Shown here: piece after piece, positions 38,628 through 46,370 of the stretch
Layout of the letters: every line of letters starts with the position of its first letter
How positions within the stretch are numbered: the stretch's first letter is position 1
Assembly (NCBI GenBank): GCA_964529325.1
Contig: CAZGWH010000007.1
Coordinates: 1 to 57,611 of the forward strand
DNA length: 57,611 nucleotides
DNA from: GCA-2689995 sp964529325
GTDB lineage: Bacteria > Fidelibacterota > Marinisomatia > SCGC-AAA003-L08 > GCA-2689995
Direction of reading: 5' to 3'
Position numbers and translations under genes: made by a program
The notes under the pieces: model-generated
Database searches by the model: none
What the model was told of the DNA's origin: nothing
Seen by the model: the letters and a program-made list of their open reading frames with translations, nothing else

Positions 38628-39525
38628 TAATTTCTTGTGTTGTCCCAATATTGAAATTTACGGAATTATTTAAAATCCTCCGATTTAGCCCTGATAATAT
38701 TTTTCCAGGTCCGCATTCAATGAAATGACTAATATTTAAATTGTAAATGCATTCAATCGTGTCACTCCATTTTACGGGATTTTCAAGCTGAGATAATAAA
38801 TTCTTTTTTAATTTTTTTCCAGATAATTCTGGTTTAGCTGTTATATTTTGTACAATTGGAAAATTTGCATCATTAAAATTAATTTCATTTAAAATTGTAG
38901 ATAAATTATCTCTTGCAGATGACATTAAAGGCGAATGAAATGCACCTGAAACATTAAGCGGTAATGTTCTTCTAATTCCTAATGATTTTGCTGTTTTTAT
39001 TGCAGATTCAATTGCATTTATTTCACCTGAAATTACAACTTGGCCAGGTGCATTAATATTTGCAGGAACAACAATCCCAGTCTGGTTGCAAATTTCATAT
39101 ATTTGGTCCTTATTTGCTCCTATAATTGCAGCCATTGTTCCGGGATGTAATTCTCCGGCTTCAGCCATCGAATTGGCTCTTACTTTTATTAATTTCAACC
39201 CATCTTCAAATGAAATTACATTTGCTATTGTTAATGCTGTTATTTCACCAAGGCTATGTCCTGCTGAAATTGAAAATGTAATATTTTTTACCTTCATTAA
39301 TTTAATCGCAGAAATATAACTATGTACATAAATAGCAGGTTGTGTGAATTGTGTTTTTTTTAAATTTTCATTCGGACCATTGAATGAAATTTCCTCAAGA
39401 TTAAAATTTAAAATTTCAGATGCTTTATGGTAACATTTTTTTGCAAATTCAGATGCAGAAAATAAATCTTTTCCCATACCAACAAATTGGGATCCTTGCC
39501 CAGGGCATAAGAGAGCGTATTTCAT
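38611..39525 (-). CDS. fabD: Malonyl-CoA:ACP transacylase
   Basis: FabD of 304 residues, loading malonate onto ACP. It begins LLCPGQGSQFVGMGKDL; nucleophile Ser91 lies in the GHSLGEITAL elbow, and the family His in NVSGAFHSPLMSSA. It begins one base after the fabH stop and overlaps the beginning of fabG. Confidence 0.95.
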   Translation of the reverse strand: MKYALLCPGQGSQFVGMGKDLFSASEFAKKCYHKASEILNFNLEEISFNGPNENLKKTQFTQPAIYVHSYISAIKLMKVKNITFSISAGHSLGEITALTIANVISFEDGLKLIKVRANSMAEAGELHPGTMAAIIGANKDQIYEICNQTGIVVPANINAPGQVVISGEINAIESAIKTAKSLGIRRTLPLNVSGAFHSPLMSSARDNLSTILNEINFNDANFPIVQNITAKPELSGKKLKKNLLSQLENPVKWSDTIECIYNLNISHFIECGPGKILSGLNRRILNNSVNFNIGTTQEINEFES

Positions 39526-39526
39526 A

Positions 39527-40528
39527 TTAAGAAATGCCCCATTTTAAATATATTGCACCCCATGTAAAACCAGCTCCAAAAGATGAAAGGATTACATTAT
39601 CACCTTTTTTTAGCAATTTTTGTTCTACAGCTTCAGTTAGCGCAATTGGGATTGTTCCTGCTGTTGTATTTGCATATTTATTAATATTTATTAATACTTT
39701 TTCTTTTGGAATTCCTAGTCGTTTTGCAGCTGAGTCAATAATTCTTTTATTGGCTTGATGAGGAATAAATAAATCAATAGTTTGGGAGGTTAAATTATTT
39801 CTATCAGAGACTTCTTTGGAAATATCAGCCATTCCTTTTACAGCATATTTATAAACCGTAGCACCATCTTGATAACCAAAATGTTCTTTATTTTCCACTG
39901 TTTCATGTGTAGCAGGATGAAGGCTTCCACCTGCTTTCATCATTAAGTATTTTGCTCCTGAACCATCTGTTTTTAGTTCGCTGTCAATTATTCCATTCTC
40001 ATCCTTAGAAGGTTCTAACAATACGACTCCTGCACCATCTCCAAATAAGATACATGTATTTCTATCAGTATAATCAACGACAGAACTCATTGTATCTACA
40101 CCAAAAACTAATATTTTTTTATATTTTCCTGATTCGATAAATCGAGTTGCTGTGTCTAAAGCAAATAAAAAACCTGAACATGCTCCGGATAAGTCAAACG
40201 CGAATGCATTTTTTGCACCAATTTGATCTTGAATTAAACAAGCTGTTGAAGGAAATAGCATGTCAGGTGTAACTGTTGCTACAATTATTACATCAATTTC
40301 ATCTGAATTTATTTTATAATTTTTTTGAAGGTTTTTAAATGCATTAACGGACATATATGATGAAGCTTGTCCTTTTTCAACAATTCTTCTTTCTTCTATT
40401 CCTGTCCGAGAACGGATCCATTCATCATTTGTATCGACCATTTTTTCTAGATCAAAATTTGTTATTTTTTTTGGAGGTAGAAATTTTCCGACTGCTGTAA
40501 TTGACGCTGTAATTGAATTATTTTTCAT
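39527..40528 (-). CDS. fabH: Beta-ketoacyl-ACP synthase III
   Basis: FabH of 333 residues, starting fatty acid synthesis by condensing acyl-CoA with malonyl-ACP. Nucleophile Cys117 lies in DLSGACSGFLFALD, the active-site His in IPHQANKRIID and Asn in NKYANTTAGTIPIAL. The N-terminal RTGIEERRI motif is intact. It overlaps plsX by 11 bases. Confidence 0.96.
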   Translation of the reverse strand: MKNNSITASITAVGKFLPPKKITNFDLEKMVDTNDEWIRSRTGIEERRIVEKGQASSYMSVNAFKNLQKNYKINSDEIDVIIVATVTPDMLFPSTACLIQDQIGAKNAFAFDLSGACSGFLFALDTATRFIESGKYKKILVFGVDTMSSVVDYTDRNTCILFGDGAGVVLLEPSKDENGIIDSELKTDGSGAKYLMMKAGGSLHPATHETVENKEHFGYQDGATVYKYAVKGMADISKEVSDRNNLTSQTIDLFIPHQANKRIIDSAAKRLGIPKEKVLININKYANTTAGTIPIALTEAVEQKLLKKGDNVILSSFGAGFTWGAIYLKWGIS

Positions 40529-41552
40529 TTACACTTTTTGAATCATTATTAATTAGGTGTTTAGAAATTCTTTTAGCTATATTTTCAATTAAGTTTTCAT
40601 TATATGCAATTTGTGCAGATTTCAATGCACTTTTTATAGATTTGGCTGAAGAGCTACCGTGACATTTCATTACGATTCCATTTACACCTAAGAATGGAGT
40701 TGAACCATGTTGTTCATAGTCCAAAACATTTTTTATATCATTAAATGCAGGCTTTAATAATGTAGTTTTAGTATAAGTCGTTGAGTTTGATTTTATTGAG
40801 TCGCCTATCCATGAAAAAAGATGTTTAATTAATCCTTCAATCAATTTTAAAACTGTATTTCCTACAAATCCATCACAAACAATGATGTCAGCTTTATCTT
40901 CCATTATATATCTAGATTCAATATTACCAATAAAATTTGAAATATGTTCTTCCATTAATGGATATGCTTGTCGAGATAATTCATTTCCTTTTGAAGACTC
41001 TATACCAATATTTAATAATGCTACTCTTGGGTTTTTTATATCAATTAAAAATTCCATATATGCTGAAGCCATTATTCCAAAATGGACTAAATGTTTTGGT
41101 TTAACATCAGCGTTTGCACCAGCATCGCAAAGTATAAAACCACCCTTTTGTGTTGGAATATATGGAGCTAATGCAGGTCGATTAATTCCTTCAATCTTAC
41201 CAAGGATAAATAGGGAAGAGGTAAGGAGTGCACCTGTATTTCCTGCACTTACAATTGCATCTGCATTACCATCTTTAACTGCAGTTACTGATTGAACAAG
41301 AGAAGAGTTTGGCTTTTCTTTAAAAGCTCTAACCGATTTTTCATTTGGACCAATAATTTCATCACAATTAATAATAGAAATAAAATTCGTTTTTATTTCA
41401 GAATCATCAATTATTTTTTGAAGCTCGTTTTTAGGCCCATAAAGGTCAATGAATGGGGGAGTATTTCCACAATCTCGAATAAATTCGAGTGCACCGTTAA
41501 CTGTTGAAAATGGTGCGTGGTCGCCACCCATGGCGTCCAAAGCTATTCGCAT
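40518..41552 (-). CDS. plsX: Phosphate acyltransferase
   Basis: PlsX of 344 residues, making acyl-phosphate from acyl-ACP for phospholipid synthesis. It starts MRIALDAMGGDHAP, the family hallmark, with VSAGNTGALL, CDAGANADVKPKHLVHF, VCDGFVGNTVLK and the C-terminal GVNGIVMKCHGSSSAKSI. It is 12 bases downstream of rpmF and overlaps fabH. Confidence 0.96.
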   Translation of the reverse strand: MRIALDAMGGDHAPFSTVNGALEFIRDCGNTPPFIDLYGPKNELQKIIDDSEIKTNFISIINCDEIIGPNEKSVRAFKEKPNSSLVQSVTAVKDGNADAIVSAGNTGALLTSSLFILGKIEGINRPALAPYIPTQKGGFILCDAGANADVKPKHLVHFGIMASAYMEFLIDIKNPRVALLNIGIESSKGNELSRQAYPLMEEHISNFIGNIESRYIMEDKADIIVCDGFVGNTVLKLIEGLIKHLFSWIGDSIKSNSTTYTKTTLLKPAFNDIKNVLDYEQHGSTPFLGVNGIVMKCHGSSSAKSIKSALKSAQIAYNENLIENIAKRISKHLINNDSKSVNEK

Positions 41553-41564
41553 TTAAAAGTGGTG

Positions 41565-41747
41565 TTAAGCGCCTTTTACAGAAATAACATTACGCCCTTT
41601 ATATGTTCCACATTCCGGGCAGGCACGATAAGGTAGGATTGGTGCATTGCATTGAGTACAAGTTCCAACTTGAGGAGCTTTTGCAACCCAATGAGTTCGT
41701 CTTTTTCGACCCCTCGTCTTAGATATTTTTCTTTTTGGTACAGCCAT
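41565..41747 (-). CDS. rpmF: 50S ribosomal protein L32
   Basis: Complete L32 of 60 residues, basic N-terminus (AVPKRKISKTRGRKRRTHW) and a four-Cys zinc ribbon (C30-xx-C33, C43-xx-C46). First gene of the conserved rpmF-plsX-fab cluster, linking ribosome and lipid synthesis. AAGAGG lies nine bases before the ATG within a small possible hairpin. Confidence 0.96.
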   Translation of the reverse strand: MAVPKRKISKTRGRKRRTHWVAKAPQVGTCTQCNAPILPYRACPECGTYKGRNVISVKGA

Positions 41748-41759
41748 AGGTAAATACCT
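41748..41759 (-). promoter_or_regulatory. Possible hairpin over the rpmF ribosome site
   Basis: The twelve bases just before the rpmF ATG read AGGTATTTACCT on the minus strand. They can fold as AGGT-ATTT-ACCT and partly cover the AGAGG ribosome site. The stem is short, so an effect on translation is only a possibility. Confidence 0.25.
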
Positions 41760-41846
41760 CTTTACATTTTATTTAAAAATTAATTATTACAGAGCCTGTT
41801 AATTTAATCATAAAAACTATAACACAACAATAAAAGGAATTAAATA

Positions 41847-42752
41847 TTAATTTGTTAGTTTTTTTAATTGTTTTTCAATGTCTGCTGGAGTGGACATAAT
41901 TTTACCAAATGTTACCATTGTTAAATCTGGAAAACTAGCTGCAATTCTAAAACGACCATGCAACATAAATACTTTATTTTTAATTACGATAATTTCATAT
42001 GGTAAACAGGCTATATGACTATATTTTGAAATATCAATAATTGGCATGAAATGGTTCTCACCTTTATTTCCAGATAATTCAACCCCATATATTTTAATTT
42101 TTTCATTTTTGAATTCCTTTTCAAATACTTTATTATAACTTATTAAATTTGAAAAATTATTTTCAATAGTTAAAATAGCATCCTTATAAGAATCAAACTT
42201 TCCTAATAAAATATTATCAGTAAAATATTCCATTCCAAACATATAGTGGTAATTTTGCAAATCTTTATCTGTAAAATTTTGATGACTCCCATAATGTTGA
42301 TAGAAAACACCTCGCATTTTTGGTAAGGAAATCTTTAATTGTTTTTCAAAATTAATTAAATATTCCTTAATGGAATTATATTTATCTTGAAAATATAAAT
42401 TACCCCAATAATGAGGGTTTTGATATGAAATATAGGTTTGTTCACCTTTTTTAAATACAGCTAACCTAAATATTGAAGAAATTGCTGAAAAATCATTTCC
42501 TAATTTTACTGCTTTATCAATATTAGAATCAGATAAAATTAATATATGACCTTCATTTTCTAGTTTTGGATTATATTCACCAATTATTTCAATTTGGTCT
42601 TTCATAAAAAATGATTTTTTTATTAATGATATAGTTTCCTGTACGCTCGTTCCTGTTTCTCCAGCTAAAATATATGGTTGTAGAAATTCCTTTTCAGCAA
42701 AAGAGATAGAAAATATTATTAATATTAATATAAAATAATTTTTATTGCCCAT
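41847..42752 (-). CDS. Exported DUF302-like protein
   Basis: Exported protein of 301 residues with a signal peptide (cleavage near FAEKE, residue 19). The N-terminal part (SVQETISLIKKSFF, IEIIGEYNP, LILSDSNIDKAVKLGND, YISYQNPHYWGN) has the layout of DUF302-like proteins. The second half has FYQHYGSHQNF and HFMPIIDISKYSHIACLPYEI. Function is unknown. It is the last gene of the psr operon; AAGG overlapping the YgbA stop region serves as ribosome site. A periplasmic role in sulfur handling is inferred from position only. Confidence 0.55.
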   Translation of the reverse strand: MGNKNYFILILIIFSISFAEKEFLQPYILAGETGTSVQETISLIKKSFFMKDQIEIIGEYNPKLENEGHILILSDSNIDKAVKLGNDFSAISSIFRLAVFKKGEQTYISYQNPHYWGNLYFQDKYNSIKEYLINFEKQLKISLPKMRGVFYQHYGSHQNFTDKDLQNYHYMFGMEYFTDNILLGKFDSYKDAILTIENNFSNLISYNKVFEKEFKNEKIKIYGVELSGNKGENHFMPIIDISKYSHIACLPYEIIVIKNKVFMLHGRFRIAASFPDLTMVTFGKIMSTPADIEKQLKKLTN

Positions 42753-42753
42753 T

Positions 42754-43149
42754 TTAGTTATTACCTTTTGAATATTTAGATTTTGAAGTTTTCGTGTTTA
42801 AATTCATATTATGAATTAAATGTAGTATTGTTAATATTGGATGTTTATAAGCCATGTGTGGACCAGAGTATTTCATAACATTTTTAATTTTTTTTCGCAT
42901 ATCTAATTTATAACAATGTATTTCACAATTTTCACATGTTGGTTTGTTCTCACCAAATGGACATTTCATTAATCGTTGCAATGCATAATCTGATAGCTCC
43001 TGACAATCCTTACATAGAGTTTTAGTGTTGAAATGCATATTTCTACAGTATATTAAAACCATAGTATTAATAGTTTTTCTTTCCAAATTTAATCTCTTAT
43101 GGTTCATGAAAAATAGTTTCTGTTTTTTTATTTTATTAACAGCTTCCAT
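42754..43149 (-). CDS. ygbA: YgbA-type nitrous oxide-stimulated promoter family protein
   Basis: Cytoplasmic protein of 131 residues (or about 117 from the internal Met at 43107). It matches E. coli YgbA closely in pattern: RKTINTMVLIYCRNMH, LCKDCQELSDYALQRL, KCPFGENKPTCENCEIHCY and MKYSGPHMAYKHPIL. Seven Cys suggest metal or Fe-S binding. In enteric bacteria the gene is under NsrR/NO control and contributes to growth after nitrosative stress. Here it sits in the psr operon, divergent from an Rrf2-type regulator, and overlaps the rhodanese gene by 14 bases. Confidence 0.85.
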   Translation of the reverse strand: MEAVNKIKKQKLFFMNHKRLNLERKTINTMVLIYCRNMHFNTKTLCKDCQELSDYALQRLMKCPFGENKPTCENCEIHCYKLDMRKKIKNVMKYSGPHMAYKHPILTILHLIHNMNLNTKTSKSKYSKGNN

Positions 43150-43759
43150 TTGGTGCTTTTTTCTTTTTCTTTCGTTTTATTTTTGGTTTGTTAACTTTTG
43201 TTTTTGTAGATTTTTTTTCTGAATTATTATCTCCTGAACCAAAATATTGACTTGCACCTTTACGAAAATTATATTTTGCAATTTCATCATCTGCATTTAT
43301 TTGATTAGGCGATGTTGGGTTTAAAATAGTTTCAGTCCAATAATTGAGCCCACCTTGAAGAACATAATTATTTTCATACCCTAATTGCCTTGCAATCATC
43401 CATGCATCATGTGAAAAAGTTGAACCATTTGAATAAAAAATATTCATTTTAATTCCCTGATCTAAGAAATCTATCCATTCTTTATTTAATAATTGATTAA
43501 GTGGAATATTAATTGCATTGTCTAAATGGAACTCATCATACTCTTTTGGTGTTCTAATATCTATTAATTGTATTGCTGGATCCTTATTAATAATCCAATC
43601 TGCTAATTCATCAGGAGTTATTATTTCACTACGGTATTGAATTTCAGATAGCATTTCATTAGCAGTTAGTTTATAAGGTTTCATTGTATTTTCAGGTACA
43701 AATGCAATTATAATCCCTAATCCAATAAATATTGATGTAATTTTCATTAATGAAGTCAT
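43136..43759 (-). CDS. Membrane-anchored rhodanese-like protein without catalytic Cys
   Basis: Protein of 207 residues with an N-terminal membrane segment or signal (about 5-20), then a rhodanese domain (about 45-150; LIDIRTPKEYDEFHLDNAINIP, VLQGGLNYW). Where the active-site Cys is expected the loop reads FYSNGSTFS, with Ser110, so normal sulfurtransferase chemistry is unlikely. The tail (about 175-207) is very Lys-rich and ends in NGSC, giving a lone C-terminal Cys207. It is encoded directly after the YeeE/YedE genes, a frequent association, and may handle sulfur species by binding. AAAGGAA precedes the ATG. Confidence 0.8.
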   Translation of the reverse strand: MTSLMKITSIFIGLGIIIAFVPENTMKPYKLTANEMLSEIQYRSEIITPDELADWIINKDPAIQLIDIRTPKEYDEFHLDNAINIPLNQLLNKEWIDFLDQGIKMNIFYSNGSTFSHDAWMIARQLGYENNYVLQGGLNYWTETILNPTSPNQINADDEIAKYNFRKGASQYFGSGDNNSEKKSTKTKVNKPKIKRKKKKKAPNGSC

Positions 43760-43761
43760 TG

Positions 43762-44352
43762 TTAATATTCCTTTCTTGGGAATTTTTTTTCAATAATTTC
43801 TGCTATATAAAACATAAATAATGCAATTATTACGACTAATAATGCTAAAAACCCTGAAGAAATATCTAAGAAATCAGATAATTTTATATTTCCCATTGCT
43901 TTTGCAAGATATAATGGCTCTAAAATGGAATATGATTCTCCAAAAATAAATATACCAATAAATATTCCCCCTAAGAATATCATTGCATCAATTTTTCCAA
44001 TTGCTAAAGCACACACACTAGTTCCTGGGCAAAATCCTCCAATGATAAATCCCGCCCCCATAATAATTCCACCTATAATAGCAGACCATAAATATGTAGG
44101 GTTTACCCAAACTAAATTTAAATCAATCCAATCAAATAGGGAAAAATAAAGTAAGCCTAGCATAGCAGTTATTGTAGCAGTAAAAAATACTTTTAATACA
44201 ACTGCGTCATAACCGTAAAACACACCCGCTAGTTTTCGACTTGAAGAAAACCCAGCTTGCTCTAGAACAAATCCAAATCCAATTCCAATAATAAATGCAA
44301 TTAAAAAATTCCATCCTTCAGCAATAATTTCTTGTGGAATTAATGGTCCCAT
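43762..44352 (-). CDS. YeeE/YedE family sulfur transport protein, half unit 1
   Basis: Integral membrane protein of about 196 residues with five to six helices. Characteristic sequences are GFGFVLEQAGFSSSRKLAG and GAGFIIGGFCPGTSVCALAIGK, where Cys in the GGFCPG loop is the conserved thiosulfate/sulfur-handling residue of YeeE. Start at the ATG (44352) with AGGAGG five to six bases upstream, rather than the GTG two codons before. With the next upstream gene it forms a split two-part transporter. Confidence 0.88.
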   Translation of the reverse strand: MGPLIPQEIIAEGWNFLIAFIIGIGFGFVLEQAGFSSSRKLAGVFYGYDAVVLKVFFTATITAMLGLLYFSLFDWIDLNLVWVNPTYLWSAIIGGIIMGAGFIIGGFCPGTSVCALAIGKIDAMIFLGGIFIGIFIFGESYSILEPLYLAKAMGNIKLSDFLDISSGFLALLVVIIALFMFYIAEIIEKKFPRKEY

Positions 44353-44361
44353 ACTCACCTC

Positions 44362-44871
44362 CTATATCCAATTTTTTCTTAAAAAATATGCTAAGGCAAA
44401 TGCAGTTCCAAAAATAGCCATCATGGTTACAAATCCAGCTAATGATAAAACAGCCATACCCGTTAATGCAGAGCCACTTGTGCACCCTCTTCCTAATTGG
44501 CTTCCAAATCCAAATAGTATCCCACCAATTCCAGCTAAAATCAGTCGTTTCTTTGATGTAATATTTGGATGATGTTCAACTTTTAGTTTTAATCTTCCTG
44601 CTAATGCTCCAGAGAGAAACCCACCCACAAGTATGCCTAATACCTCAAAAACAAGCCAAGCTTTCAAAGGGTTTTTTCCATTCCCAGTATATTTGCTGTA
44701 ATAATCTGAATTAGTTACATGTTCAGGTGAAACTATTTCAACAGCGGAAATAACAACACTTTTGACTGCTCCACTAGCACCTAACCCACGACCTGTAAAA
44801 TAAAATGCTGATAATAAAACCAAACCTAGCAATATTCCTGCTAAATATGGATTCATATATTTTGTTTTCAT
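44362..44871 (-). CDS. YeeE/YedE family sulfur transport protein, half unit 2
   Basis: Membrane protein of about 169 residues with four to five helices. It has the conserved GFGSQLGRGCTSGSALTGMA loop with the family Cys, and LGILVGGFLSGALAGRLK. Start chosen at 44871 (MKTKYMNPYL), which has AAAGGAG upstream; a longer form would overlap psrC. Together with the gene 9 bases downstream it would form a full YeeE-like channel for thiosulfate or a related sulfur compound. Confidence 0.88.
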   Translation of the reverse strand: MKTKYMNPYLAGILLGLVLLSAFYFTGRGLGASGAVKSVVISAVEIVSPEHVTNSDYYSKYTGNGKNPLKAWLVFEVLGILVGGFLSGALAGRLKLKVEHHPNITSKKRLILAGIGGILFGFGSQLGRGCTSGSALTGMAVLSLAGFVTMMAIFGTAFALAYFLRKNWI

Positions 44872-44884
44872 AATAATCTCCTTT

Positions 44885-45826
44885 TTAATATAACCATCGA
44901 CTAAATTGACCTGCTTCAACTACAATAAACCTAAGCATTAAACTACCGAAAAGCACTAATGAGGTTGTTATTAATGCAGGAATGGATCTCCCTTTTAACT
45001 CCATTATTTCTAAAATAAGAGGGGAAACTAAGCCAAAAATAACAACAAAAATCCAAAAAGGTGCTGTATATACACCTCCTAAAAATAAATTTGCTGCTTC
45101 GATATGTACTTTTGTTCCTGCTAAATAACCCATAAAGAGGTGTACAATAAAAAATAACTCAACAATAATTAACATTAAATCAATTTTAGTAAATAGCTGT
45201 TTTTCAATCTTAGATTTTGAAAATAATAATATAATTGATGCACTTGCAGATAATCCAGATGTAAGAAATAGAGGTCCCATAATTGCTGAATTCCAAAATG
45301 GCCTTGCATTAAAAGCTGACAGAAGTATGCCTGTGTACATACCGAGAATAATTGATAGAATGATTAATGCCCAAGCAATTATTTTTCTGTATGATATTAT
45401 GTATGAGTTAATTATTATTAAAAAATTAAATTTCCAATTCCACTTAGGGAATAAATCATTTATCCAGCTAAGTGACCATAAAACTGAAAGTGGCATAATT
45501 AACATTAAAGTCCATGCACCCCAGCTCATTGGAGATTCCCATCTAATATTAGTATATAATTGCCAAAAATATAGTTTATGACTTAAATCTAAAAATAATG
45601 CGATAAGTCCAATAGTAAGTAATAAGGGTGCAAACATCGGAGCTATTTTTACTGTAAAATGGAATTTATCAGATTCACCTTTAAGTGTAAAAAATGCTGA
45701 GAAAAATAAAATTCCTGCAACTAACCCACCTATAAATAAGTATAAGGGAATCTCCCAATGCCAAACATTTAGAACCGGATCTATAGTTGGATTTAATCTT
45801 CCGCTTATAATAATTTCTTCTTTCAT
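44885..45826 (-). CDS. psrC: NrfD/PsrC membrane subunit
   Basis: Polytopic membrane protein of 313 residues with about eight helices, the NrfD/PsrC quinone-reactive subunit that anchors periplasmic Mo/Fe-S complexes. Motifs visible include VWHWEIPLYLFIGGLVAGI in helix 1 and SPMSWGAWTLMLIMPL. It would exchange electrons between menaquinone and the ferredoxin subunit encoded 10 bases upstream. GAGG lies six bases before the ATG. Confidence 0.88.
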   Translation of the reverse strand: MKEEIIISGRLNPTIDPVLNVWHWEIPLYLFIGGLVAGILFFSAFFTLKGESDKFHFTVKIAPMFAPLLLTIGLIALFLDLSHKLYFWQLYTNIRWESPMSWGAWTLMLIMPLSVLWSLSWINDLFPKWNWKFNFLIIINSYIISYRKIIAWALIILSIILGMYTGILLSAFNARPFWNSAIMGPLFLTSGLSASASIILLFSKSKIEKQLFTKIDLMLIIVELFFIVHLFMGYLAGTKVHIEAANLFLGGVYTAPFWIFVVIFGLVSPLILEIMELKGRSIPALITTSLVLFGSLMLRFIVVEAGQFSRWLY

Positions 45827-45836
45827 GAAATCCTCA

Positions 45837-46370
45837 TTAAGTTAGATAATAAATATTAGGTTCAGTCCCCGCTTCTGGAATCAATGTTTTCCATTTGCGT
45901 TTTTTTAGTAATTTTGAAATTTCACTATTTGGATCGTCCGTGTCTCCAAAATACATACATTTAGTAGGACAAACATCTACACATGCTGGATTTCCACCCT
46001 TTTCAACTTTATGAATACAAAATGTACATTTATCGACATATCCATCAGGGTGAACAAATCTTGCATCATAGGGACAACTCACAATACATGCTTTACATCC
46101 AATACATTCATCAGGATCAACAAGTACAATTCCTCCCATACCATAATGACTAGCCTCAGTAGGACAACACCTTACGCATGGTGCATTAGAACAATGGTTA
46201 CATCTTTCACTTCTTAGCTCCATAAATAATTCTGGATATGTTCCCGATGTTGCTTCAACTACCCAATCTCTACAATAACCAATTGGCACATTATTTTCAA
46301 CTTGACATGCAACTACACAATCACTACAGCCTATACATTTTTTTGTATCTATTGCCATAGCATAACGCAT
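45837..46370 (-). CDS. psrB: Four-cluster ferredoxin subunit (PsrB/NrfC-like)
   Basis: Iron-sulfur protein of 177 residues with sixteen Cys in the four-[4Fe-4S] layout: CIGCSDCVVAC, CNHCSNAPCVRCCP, CIGCKACIVSCP and CTFCIH with PACVDVCP. It has no signal peptide, so it is presumably exported bound to the Tat-dependent catalytic subunit. Its ATG overlaps the psrA stop (TAATG). Confidence 0.92.
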   Translation of the reverse strand: MRYAMAIDTKKCIGCSDCVVACQVENNVPIGYCRDWVVEATSGTYPELFMELRSERCNHCSNAPCVRCCPTEASHYGMGGIVLVDPDECIGCKACIVSCPYDARFVHPDGYVDKCTFCIHKVEKGGNPACVDVCPTKCMYFGDTDDPNSEISKLLKKRKWKTLIPEAGTEPNIYYLT

